From Crotophaga sulcirostris (taxonomy: Eukaryota; Chordata; Aves; Cuculiformes; Crotophagidae): DNA of 64,000 nucleotides. This document shows, piece after piece, positions 1 to 11,300 of the stretch. The notes beneath the pieces were generated by a model. That model had not been told where the DNA came from and did no database searches. It worked only from the letters and a program-made list of their open reading frames with translations. Location: the NCBI GenBank assembly GCA_013397455.1, contig VYZB01000330.1, forward strand, positions 1 to 64,000. The letters are read 5' to 3'. How positions within the stretch are numbered: the stretch's first letter is position 1; each line of letters starts with the position of its first letter. The translations under genes were made by a program, and so were the position numbers.

Positions 1-204
1 ACCTCCTTCCTATTCCTGTTCAGTTGAGAGTGTTGGAATAAACAGGAGCTTGCTCACCATGCATCTGAAAGCTTTTTTCCTTTATTGCTGCAGTCTGTGA
101 GGTTTCTTCGGATGCGTCTCGCTGTAGTGTAGTGTATCCTTTACATTTAAAGCTCAGCCACTTTCAGTCTCCTCATGGAGAATTTTATCCAGATTATCAA
201 GGGA
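1..204. other. Left edge: possible 3' end of a neighbouring plus-strand gene
   Basis: A short open frame running in from the window edge ends at a TAA near 38-40, overlapping an AATAAA at 37-42. In human, RNF17 lies just past the CENPJ 3' end and is transcribed convergently, so this could be its last codons. Twelve codons are too few to support the identity. The rest of the stretch shows nothing. Confidence 0.2.
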
Positions 205-330
205 AAAATATGCACAATACAGACTCCACAACCTCTGTGGGCAACCACTTCCAGTACTTTGTCACCCTCAGAGTGAAAAAGTGTCTTGATATTCAGAGAA
301 CCTTCTGTGTTCCAGTTGGTCCCATGTTTG
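205..330 (-). mobile_element. Divergent CR1 LINE fragment
   Basis: The order of blocks (statement of a summary motif, complement of CR1 ORF2 end: Cys-Leu-Thr-Thr-Leu-like segment, then lysine-rich segment) matches the minus orientation of the CR1 3' region, but the copy is old and lacks the 3' terminus. It is separate from the next fragment because the block order does not continue. Confidence 0.45.
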
Positions 331-404
331 TGCACACATACACACACACCCCGCTTATATATATGGTTCTTCCTTCCAGATCACATGAAAGCATCCAGAA
401 CTTG

Positions 405-500
405 TCATAGAATGGTTTGGGTTGGAAGAGACCTTAAAGACCATCCAGTTCCAACCCCCCTGCCATGGGCAGGGACATCGCCCACCAGACTCCCCTCAGT
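405..500 (-). mobile_element. CR1 LINE 3' end, short
   Basis: It starts with the reversed CR1 terminus (AGAATGGTTTGGGTTGGAAG) and continues for about 95 bp before similarity is lost. It is a heavily 5'-truncated copy. Confidence 0.85.
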
Positions 501-1276
501 AGTGTTGCTCCTGCGCGCTGCAAGGGTCACTTGGCTGTTTGGACAAGTACTGGAAGGCTCCTTTGCAGTACATAGTGTGGTATTGATCAGATCTGTGCTA
601 GAGGCTGCTGCAACTACCCTAGAGAGCTGTTTGCTGCTGCCTTCCAAAGGTTTTATTTACACTTGCTTATCAGTCATCATGACCTGAATTACACCAGAGC
701 TGCTGCTTAAGAGTGCCAGGACCTGCCTGTCTCCCCTGTCACTGAGAAACTCCTAGTTGGGAGTGAACATAGAGTTGTCACCAGTGCAAGCTGATTTACC
801 CCTTGAGTAAGAAAGGGCAGAGGCACAACAAGTACAGAGCATGCTTTCACAGAGGAGAAGGGGTGGTGGGAGGGGACAAGGGGAAGAAAATTGTTTTCTT
901 TTTTCAGCATCCACCAGGATTTTTCAGCACCCACTAGAACAAAGACTTAGAGCAGACACTCATGGTACCACTTGTACATATTGCAGAATTTTAAGACAGG
1001 TCAGCTTAAAAATGCTGGTTAAGTGGAAAAATTGGATGAGATGATCTTAGATTTGTGGTGTTTCCTCCCATGTTTCTGAGTAGCTTGGAGAATTAACCTG
1101 CCCCACAGCAGCACCTGTCGTGACCTTATCAATACAGGTGAGCAGTTTGGGGCAGCTAATGCCACTGCCTCCTAACAGAGAGATGAAGTAAAAATAAGAT
1201 GAGGAGAGAAAAAGAATAGCCAAAGGCTGACTAAAAGGGAATGCTGCCATTTGTTTACTCTTAAGCAATAAGTAAA
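501..1276. other. Intergenic sequence without recognised feature
   Basis: Only short open frames on both strands. No splice-flanked coding block, RNA gene or repeat that I recognise. Confidence 0.5.
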
Positions 1277-1815
1277 TTGCATCAACAGAAGCTTGGCCAG
1301 CAGGGTGAGAGAGGGGATCTCCTCCTCTACTCTGCTCTCATGAAACCCCACCTGGAGTCCTGTGTCCAGTTCTGGAATCCCCAACATAAGAAGGATATGG
1401 AACTGTTGGAACAGGTCCTGAGGAGGAGGGCTACAAAGATGATCAGAGGGCTGGAGCATGTCTGCTGTGAGGGCAGGCTGAGAGAGTTGGGGGTGTTCAG
1501 CCTGGAGAAGAGAAGGCTGGGGAGGAACTTCTTAAAAGGGCAAGTAGTGACAGGATAAGGGGGAATGGCTTTAAATCAGAAGGGGGAAGATTTAGATCAG
1601 ACATTAGGAAGAAATTCTTCCCAATGAGGGTGGTGAGACACTGACACAGGTTGCCCAGGGAAGCTGTGGATGCCCCCTCCCTGGAGGCATTGAAAGGCCA
1701 GGTTGGATGGGGCCTGGAGCAGCCTGGTCTGGTAGGAGGTGTCCCTGCCCGTGGCAGGGGGGGTGGAACTGGATAGTCTTTAAGGTCCCTTCCAACCCAA
1801 ACCATTCTATGCTGT
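1277..1815 (+). mobile_element. CR1 LINE fragment, about 540 bp
   Basis: A 5'-truncated CR1 covering the end of ORF2 (Leu-Glu-Ser-Cys-Val-Gln block, then Arg-Arg-Ala-Thr-Lys-Met) and the 3' tail ending in CCAACCCAAACCATTCTATG. The reading frame is broken by frameshifts and stops; one is near 1556. No autonomous function. Confidence 0.93.
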
Positions 1816-1825
1816 ATTTCACCAT

Positions 1826-2050
1826 AGCAGAGGTTCCAACAGCACCATTTTTTGCCTTGAATGGAAGAATCTTTTTTCTTAGATATCTAAAGTAAGGTCA
1901 TCTACAGCTGGTAGTGAAAATCCATCAGACAGATGAGGATTTAAAAAAAACAACTCACCCTTTAAACTACACATGAGAGAATACTGAATCAATAAACTGC
2001 AGCTTTGAAGCAAAAATGGGAAAGAACTAGAAAAGGGTCTGATGTATTAA
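1826..2050. other. Spacer between CR1 and the CENPJ 3' end
   Basis: AT-rich sequence with a run of A residues near 1943-1950. Nothing recognised. Confidence 0.5.
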
Positions 2051-2068
2051 CAGCCACTGAAAAATAAA

Positions 2069-2074
2069 TTTATT
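2069..2074 (-). terminator. CENPJ polyadenylation signal
   Basis: A canonical AATAAA is present on the minus strand about 118 nt after the CENPJ stop codon. That spacing fits a short 3' UTR with cleavage near 2045-2055. No other signal lies closer. Confidence 0.75.
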
Positions 2075-2191
2075 TCAGGAAAACTATAAACAAAATATAC
2101 ACAACAAGCTTAGAGGGCTTTCTCTTCTTGTTTGCAGCAATGTACAGTGTTTTTGTTGATGTGCTAAAACTTCCAACAGTTTTCACGTCAC

Positions 2192-2384
2192 CTACAACTT
2201 AGTGTCCATGATAACATTACCATCCTTGTCCTTGACTCGCACTCGCCCAGAGATGTACTTTGTTTCCTGCTGTCCGTTCACGTACACAGTCTTGACGGTC
2301 CCATCCGGATACTCACGTCTCTTGAACTCTGCTGTGTGTAGTTCTCTCTGGCCATTATTGAACTCAATAGTTTTGCTCCCATCT
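2192..2384 (-). CDS. CENPJ: CENPJ coding exon 15, C terminus and stop (residues 1192-1255)
   Basis: It encodes the last TCP10 strands, including [14 protein letters not shown] and the terminal [14 protein letters not shown], followed by TAG at 2194-2192. The acceptor is ATGCAG. The 3' UTR follows to about 2050. Confidence 0.97.
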
Positions 2385-5300
2385 CTGCATTAAATAAATG
2401 CGTGCAGTTATTTTTAAAAACAACAACTTTGTAAGGACTATATATAGGCTCATGCTTAATCTCAGAACAAACATTAAATACGCAAGTGTAAGTGAAGGAA
2501 TAATTTTTAAAAATATGGCATTTGTGAAAAGCCTGTTTTCTTAAATACCACCCCAGCTGGTTGGTGCTCAAAAAACCCATTTCTACAAAACTGACAGATC
2601 TTTATATTTGTGAGCCTCTCCCACAGTTTCTCTGCACTAAGTCTGTTGCTGCAACGGTCCAAGAAAAATGACAATATTTTGTGTGCTGTCAGTGTGGATG
2701 TCAGACTTGCTTGCTCCACCGACTGAGTTCTCACATGTTCTCTGCGTTTATGCAGAAAGACCTCTCAGGCCAGGGGACAAGAAAAGTCACACAAGCATTC
2801 AGTTTTTCTGTCTCCACCAAGAAAACCCAACATTTCAACCAGCAAACACCTGTTCACAGTACAGCACATTTCAATGTAAATTCCTAGAAGTCGATGTCAC
2901 CACATCCTGCCTCTGTCAGTGAGCCAACTGCTCCTTTCCCATCACCCAACTGGGGCACCTGAAAAGGCAAAGCTTACCTCTGAACACGGAGAATGGTACC
3001 ATCAGGTAAGATACTTTCTTCTTGCCCATCCGTAAATAAATTTTTAATAGTTTGATCAGGGAAAATAATTTCTTTCTTGCCATCAGGATAATGCTTCTCT
3101 GAAATGGATTTTGAGACAGTACACTTATTACATAAATACAGGTATATACATGGGCAGCAGTTCTGAGGGTTTGTTGGGTTGGATGATTTCTTTACCTATT
3201 TGTCCATTTGAAAATTGCAAGACCTCTAAGCCATCAGCGTACGTTGTATGTGTAGTCTTGGCATCAGCATAATAATAGATCTGCAGAAAACAGTTCAGAG
3301 TTAACATAAATCAGGAGAACTTTAATCTGTGTGTGTGTACACATGTGCACATAAGTATTTATAGCAAAGTGCAGGAGATGTGCAGACACCTACCACTGTT
3401 TGATCAGGCATGATCTGCTTCACATCCCCATTGAAGAAGGTTACAGTTATGGTCTTCCCATCCGAACTCACTTTTTTCCATGTGCCATTGGGGAAAAATA
3501 TGAGGTGACAGCCGTTTTTCAAAACCTTTTCAACCTAATGAATACATCACAGAGAGGTCAGAATGGAGCCATCACACTCACATTCTCATTCATGTTTCTC
3601 AACAGCTTGTGGAATTGCAGAGTGCTGAGCCCTCATTTTACCTTTCCATCAGGATAAGCAGTTTCTCTCTCTACCTCTTCACTATCGATATATACGGGTC
3701 CAGACGGTAGTGATGTGCGAGCATCGTTAGGAGAGGGGTCCTGAAATGACAACAGTAATCTAAGCACAAACTCAAGTTATGCTTTGTACATATACATACA
3801 TATCTTTTTCCTAGGCTGGCAGGTATTTTAGGAAACGGAGCATGAAGAGAGGAAGACAAGTATAGGAAGGTGTAAACACAATCTTGTTTTATGCCACTCC
3901 TAGTAGAATTCAAGCGGTCAGGACAGATTAAGCCCCAGCAATGACTGCCTGGCTGTGGTCAGCCATGGTCTGGCCTAAAGCAGGATTTAGTGTTGAGTTG
4001 CACCGTGAAGCTCAGTTGCCTCAAGTCATCCATATCCAGGTATGAAATGAAGTTTCATAAAACATGAATGCTACCCACAGCAATTTATGCAAGAATTAAT
4101 TCAACCGTTTACATGATTCTTGTGTGGTTTCCCTACATGGAGGATATAAACATCATCTTTTTCCCCTCCCTGAAAAGGTAAAACATTTTGCAAAATTCAA
4201 GGGAGTAGGAGATTGTTATTTTCTTTCCTCAGCCAAAGAACGCTGCAGCGACCAGACACAAAAAATGACTAACACAGCACTTTTCTTGTACAAGAATAAA
4301 ATTGCAGCTGAGGAGCACAGCAGTCAAGTCACAGCTTCACCACTCACCCTCCAGATACTCATGTAAGTACAAGTAACTACTATTTATTTCACGTTTCCCT
4401 TTGCTCCTTAAAAATCAAATCAAGACACAAGACTTACTACCACAGAAGTCCTAGAAGGATCTTCCAGTGCTGGCACTGTCTCAGAGTTGCTCCTGTCACT
4501 GGCAGATGCTGATGCAGGTGCTCTAGAAAGCTTTCCTACTCAGAAACATATAATAAAGTTACTACAGACAGTAAAATTAAAGTACAGATTAAGTATAAGA
4601 GGCTGTCATACAGCACACCTATGTTAAGTGCAGTAGAAGCTGAAAACAGTAGAGTTATGAAAAGCATCAGCCTAAGACAGCTCCCTCTGGGACGTCATTG
4701 CTTCACACATCAGCAAGAAGCCACACTGAAGAATCACTTGCAACAGGTGTAATACCTGCACTTTGATTCCTATTTAATTTCTGTAGATACACAAAGGGGT
4801 CTTCCCCTCTAGGGAACTAAACTACATTATTAGTTATGCTCTGGAATGCATAAAGGAAGGCTAACGTGATCTTTTAACAGGAACACATTGGCACACTTTC
4901 CCCATGTCTCTCCCAGCACACCAGAAAGATGAACAAAATAGAAAGAGCAAGGGCTTCCAATTCTGGAACACACTCCTCACAGATAACAATCGTTGTTTGA
5001 GCTGCAAGAGGTGTCAAAAAAGTACCTTCCAGTTCCTGTTGGCGTGGCTGCCAACGGCATTTGCTCCTAACTGAGCAAGGAACACCTGCTGCAGCGTTGC
5101 CCATGTGATTACAGATCCTGAAAACAAGGCTCTGAAGAGACACAGCAGTTCTGACACTACTAACACCCACAGCTTGGAGAACAGAAATGACAAATGTCAT
5201 TTTGGATTAGAGAACACAGCTCCCAATATGCTCCAGAGCACCAAACGTGACCACAAGACCAGAACAGTCTCATCACAGCTCTCTCCAGATTCTTACTCTG

Positions 5301-8300
5301 GGTATTCATCCATACACTCAAGTCCCTTACAACCACTGTCTATTTACTATTGAGGTGGCAATGCACTCTCTTTAATAAAAGTAAAAATCCACATTAATAT
5401 TCTTTTGAAGAGTTAATGGAATTCTCTGACCAAACTTTTATACCTTTTGCCTGTGAATAACTTTCGCCATTTATCTTGCTGCACTTCTGGACTGGAGGGA
5501 GCAGAGATGCAGTTTGACTTTTTGGGCCTCTATTTGGTAGACACTAAAAAAAAAAGGAAGTTATTTGTGGTTTATGTGACATCTATTCATAACTGTTCAT
5601 ACAGCAGCAATAAAATTTATACACTATGTGTAGGTGGTGAGACACTGGCACAGGATGCTCAGGGAAGCTGTGGGTGCCCCCTCCCTGGAGGTGTTCAAGG
5701 CCAGGTTGGATGGGACCTTGATCAGCCTGGGGTGGTGGGAGGTGTCCCTGCCCATGGTAGGGGGGGTTGGAACTGGATGGGCTTTAAGGTCTCTTCCAAC
5801 CCAAGCCATTCCATGATTCTATGACATGAAATTTACTGGAAGCTTTCTGCACAATCAATACATTTTTGAGGTTTAGTTAGCAGAAGGGCTTGTGTCATGC
5901 AGCTCAAGCTCTTCCTCCATCTGCTGCCTCACTACCAACAACTGCAGAATGTTAATTTGGTGCGGGCAATCTAGAATAGCAGTTACAGTTTCAAAAGTAT
6001 CTCTAAATGCTTTAAAGAATAGGGAACTGCCTGGTTTGCCTGGCTGGTCCTTAAGGTGCAGAGGTCCACAGGTTAGATCCCATCTAGGATTTTTCTCTTA
6101 CATTGCATTATTTTGAATTTCTAAGATGAGTTCCTCAACAGAATGGATGCTGCACATTGTGAACATTGACACATGGAGACAGTGTGACATTAAAAATTCT
6201 GCATCTGTCACCAATAGTGGAGTCCCAGGAGCAGATATTTACTTTTAATTTACTAAGTTGTAACTATTGAACTCCAAGTTTATGATCCAAAACTCAAGTA
6301 CTCACACAGATGAATTTAAAACACCAAGATTAATAACTTACACATTCTGCTCTTTTTACAACCATCCCAGAATTTTCTATTTTCCTCTTGCTTCCAGCAG
6401 CTTCTGCTTTCTTCCAGGCTTCTAGACGAAACTTCTCCATGATTTTGACTTCCTCTTTTAGCTCCCTATTCTCATTTACTAAAGCTTCTATTTGATCTTT
6501 CAGGCGTCGATGGGTGGTTGACCATTTTGCCTCTTTTCGTTTTAAATCTTCCTGTAACTCCACAATCTGCCGTTTTAAAGCCTTAGAAAAATGCATGTTT
6601 ATAAATTAAAGAGCTTTCAGTCTTTTAATATATTAAGATTTTAGTTCTCTAGTAGAAATACAAGCACACAAAGCACACAAAAAAGGTATAAGAGTGGCAA
6701 AAAAAAGAAAAAAATCAGCTTAATGGGACAGAGGGTGAAAGATAGGAGAAATTTTTTTCCTGAAAGAGATACATTTTACTTCATACAATCAGCTTCAATC
6801 ACAGGAAATGTCTTTATTGCCCTCTTGGCATCCTTTACACTTCAAAATTGGCCAGTACAAATACACTTGAGGCAGAAAGATGAAATCTTTAAGACCTTTG
6901 AGAGTACCCTTCAAAAATCCCAGCACAGTAAAACGGGGAGGACACAATCACATAAAACACATTTGAATCTTCGTAATTAGTTTAGCAAACATGACTTCAA
7001 TCTGTTGAAGTTATGTAAGGAAAATTTATAGGGAAGAAGGAGGGAAATTCACGTGGGATGTTTAATACGACTTGTCTGTACGTCTCACATACAACACAAG
7101 GAACTGACAAGGAACATACAGATCTTGTTTCTTACATTTCCGATACCTGAAGACCTCCAAGTACATTTGAAAATTGTAGAAGATTACTGCGCTTACCTTA
7201 CAACAGTTACAGACAGAAGAGAACTCAAGTACAGTTCTGGTTTGCACTTTGATCCACGACCACGAATAAAAACTTACAACAAACTTCAGTAATTTTGTAT
7301 CAAAATTGAAGATCATTCTACCATAGTCAATGAGCAGTTTTTAGTATGGAAATCGACAAAAAAAAAATTTACTCTTCAGGGGTTTTTGCCTTGAAAATAT
7401 TAAACCACATTGTGAAGACTGTAGTTCCTTCCTCAATTAGGTAATGTCTACCAACAGTTCCCATCTTGAAAACGCTGGCAACGTTTCAATTAAGTTAGAA
7501 TTTAGTTCCTGACTGCCTTTAAATTAATTAAGTGTTCCATGTGGACTAGAATAACATTTTTATACCTGAATTTCATCACGTTCTTTTTTATCTGGAATTG
7601 CTCTGGCTTCTGTGGTGTATTTTTCAAAAACTTTGCGCTCCTTCTGCAGTTTTTTCATTTCTTTTTTTTTATATTCTTCTATTTCAGCCAGTTCTTGGGC
7701 CTTCTGCTGCTGAAAGTCTGCAATTTCTTTCCTACAATTGTGAAACAGAGTTGGTTTTTTAGCCCAAAACTACTTCAAATTTGGATTTTAAGGAAGAAAA
7801 TGATGACGCTGAATTTTGTGCTTATTGATTCCAATCAGGTCTCTGTTACCCTCAGAAATCATAGAATGGGGTGAGTTGGAAGGAACCTCAAAGCCCATCC
7901 AGTTCCAACCCCCCTGCCATGGGTAAGGACACATTCTACCAGATCAGGTTGCTCGAAGCCTCATCCAGCACCTCCAGGGATCGGGCATATACAAGTTCTC
8001 TGGACAACCTGTTCCACTACCTCAACACCCAGACAGTCAAAAAATTCTTCCTAATGTCTAAATCCAAATATTCCCTCTTTCAGCTTAAAAACGTCCCCCC
8101 TTGTCCTATCACTGCACTCTCTGATAAAGAGCCCCTTCCCAGCTTTCCTGTAGGAAGACTTACCTATAAATTATATTACTTATTTAAGGAGTAAAAACTG
8201 TCACACAGCTAGTGTTTGAAGTCCAACAATTTCTATTTTTATAGTCACAAACTTTATACTGAATTTAACAAAGTTTTGGCTAAAATCTTCCAACACTCTT

Positions 8301-11300
8301 TAAAGCAGTAGAACACCGTTCCCTAGCAGGGAAAAGAATCTGCCAACAGCAGGAGGTCACAAATTAAACATTAGCCAACAACACGATGCTGTTTCCAAAC
8401 AAAACAAAAGTGACTTTGGTAGGAATAGGTGTGCCACATATAAGTCACCAGAGATAATTATTCTGCTCTATATTTCACTTATAAGTGCCCCAGTTCACAT
8501 GAAAATATTCTATCCAATAGTGCAGCATCAGTTATGTTCACGTGAAGACCAGTTTTGCAAGACCAATTTAGGACTGTGTTATCACTCAAAAAAAAAAAAG
8601 CATACAAATTCTCCTAAGGAGAATCCCTCTCACCTTTAAGGATATCATATTAAACTACCAGGGGTTCTTAAGACTGTAATTTGTGTGTAATAATGAGATT
8701 AATACATACACCGAGCAACAAAGAGTTCCTTGACCTATGTCTCCACCATAATTGAAACACACCAATTATTTACCTGTGTTGTTGGTAACTGGACATTATG
8801 ATGGTCTGGAATGTGCTACGTAAGTGAACACACCAAAGCTTTTCAATCAAACTACCTGATATTGGCCAAGGCACGCTCTCTTTCTTCACGGAGTTTAGTT
8901 AGAGTTGTGTTTTCAGCTCTGAATCTCTCTATTTCAGTTTCCAATTCGATGAGTTTCTCTCTCAGTACCTGGGATGGAACAGTGTTCCCTGTCAAAGAAC
9001 AGTCAGATGCAAGTTAACCAAACAGTATCCATAGGACTGAAGTAAACAATTATCTCACACCACTTTAAAAATCAAGGGATACTATCTTATATACAGTCAT
9101 AGTAGCATTGCAAAATATTTCTACTATTCAAATAACACAAAAGTGACATTTTAAAGCACTCTGCTGTATTTACTCAACTACCTCAAATATTGAATATTTC
9201 TATGATCTTTGTATAACTAAATATATATTAGGAACTGGAATACAAAAAGTTGATTTCAAGCTAGAGAAATTAAATGAAGGTTTAAGGGCCAAGCATCAAA
9301 CAGGAAAGATTATGGTTGAGGTTTTTCCAAGTTTTCTTCACAACACGGTCTGTTCACACCCATCACTGATGTGAAATCTGTTGCAGAGGCCAATATCAGA
9401 ATTTGTGGGCTTTTCTGCCATCCTGGTTTCCTGTTCAATCACTGCTTAACACTCCCAGGGTTTGAATAGTCTGTTTCCGAGTATCACAGAACCACAGAAT
9501 GGTTTGGGTTGGAAGGGACCTTAAAGATTATCCAGTTCCAGCCCCCCTGCCACGGGCAGGGACACCTCCCACCACCCCAGGTTGCTCAAGACCCCATCCA
9601 ACCTGGCCTTGAACACTACCAGGGCTAGGGTAGCCACGACTTCTCTAGGCAACCTGTGCCAGTGTCTCACCACCCTCATCAAGAAGAATTTCTTCCTAGA
9701 TCTCACATCAGACAAGCCACCAGGAAAAGAGATGAAAGATGAGAACAGGGTCATTCCCTGCAGCAGAAGGCTGTACTTGCACCCTTTGGTGTAATGTCAA
9801 GTTGCAGCTTAAGTGTTAGAAGGAAAGACTTGCAATATGTGTTGTCTTCAGCATTTCCTACCAGTTGATGTTCTCTCTCCTCTTGGCTCCTGTTCCACAT
9901 TGGATTTGATTTCACCCTCTGGATGACAGCCTGCCTTCTGCTTCGGTTTCAGTGAAGGAAACAGTTTCATCATCAGGTTTGATACAGGATGTCCATTTGA
10001 ATCACTGACCACTGCGGACTCCTTGGTTGTTTCATGTGTCTTTGAGGCAACTTTTCTCTTTATTGCTTTATCTAGGACAGTCGTATCATTCTTACTGGGA
10101 AAATCCATCTGTAAAGGTATTTTAGTATATTCTTCAGGTAAATCACTGTCAACATAATTTTCATCAAGATCACTCCACGTTCTTTCATCATCAAACTCAA
10201 ACTTACTCCTACTTATACAAGACACATTTCTCCAATGGTCTGAAGCTTTTCTTATCTTTTGCTTTGTCAGTGCACTGCAATCTTTGTCTGACGAGCCAAG
10301 GCCAGCATCTCCATTTTTGCTTCCTTCGTTGATATCTGGAACCGAAACCCCATAATCCAGAAATTCTGGATTACTTTCTCTATGGTTCATAAAGGATGTC
10401 TTAGCATCTTCATTTTCATGCTTTAACGTGGTCTCAAATTCACTCTCAGAATCTGTAGTAGTATCATCAGTGTCCTCAACCTTATCTTCATTTACAATCC
10501 ACTGATTACTTTTTGAAGCAGGAGCTGCTGTCGCTGAAGAAGCTGAAAATATTACACTGTCCATTTTATTCAACGGATCCTTCTTTCTAAAACCTGTTCC
10601 TGAATTTGAGACTGTAGGCACAACTGCTCTATCATTTATATTTCCCTGGGTTGTACAGTCTGCCTTTTTATTTCCCTTATTTGTAAGTTCAACGGCCAGT
10701 GCCTTTACTTGCTGCTCTTTTGCCTTGATAGGGGTAGAAGACATTCTACGGGCCTTTAAAGTTTCCCGATCATGATCTAAGATCCTTTGCACAAATGAGG
10801 AATTACTTGAGAAAGATATTTCATCTGCAGCTTGTTCTAGAAACAAAAATTCATCTAATTCTAGATTCTCTTTGTACTTTTCTTTTTCCCAGTTTTCCAG
10901 CTTGGTCTGAAATGAAACCTCAAAAGACAGTTCTGGATCCTTTACAGGGTGACCTATAGGACATTTAGAATTAGAAAAGGCACTGGGCAGCTCATGAGAC
11001 AACTGAGGCTTTTCTGTGCTGGGTAATTTGTTTACCATTTTGCCAGTGTTTGACTTGAAACATTCTATTATGTTCTCTTTATTTTCTATTTTGTTGTTAA
11101 TTTCTGATGGGAAAGAATCTCTCATCTGTCCAGTGTGATTTTTTCCTGGTTGCATTCCTGATTCCAATGGCGAGATATTTTTTCCGTTGCGATTCCTGAG
11201 TACCAAGGTCTTCTGAATAAGACAACATTTTGCTTTATCAGACTGGTTATATTTTTTACATGGTGCAAGAGGATTCTCAGAAACCAGTTCTTTGCCAGGA

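Noticed and set aside
132..410. Apparent last exon on the plus strand after a TTGCTGCAG acceptor-like site near 84-93
   Set aside because: The frame runs into CR1-derived sequence and an AC repeat, and the peptide matches nothing that I recognise.
7539..7874. Phe-rich 111-codon plus-strand open frame
   Set aside because: It is the antisense of CENPJ coding exon 7, whose lysine-rich codons read as Phe-rich on the other strand.
8856..8968. CENPJ coding exon 6 starting at the inner acceptor (edge 8968)
   Set aside because: That acceptor leaves exon 5's split codon unmatched and shifts the frame. The outer acceptor at 8988 keeps it and adds a VPSQ block like the human sequence.
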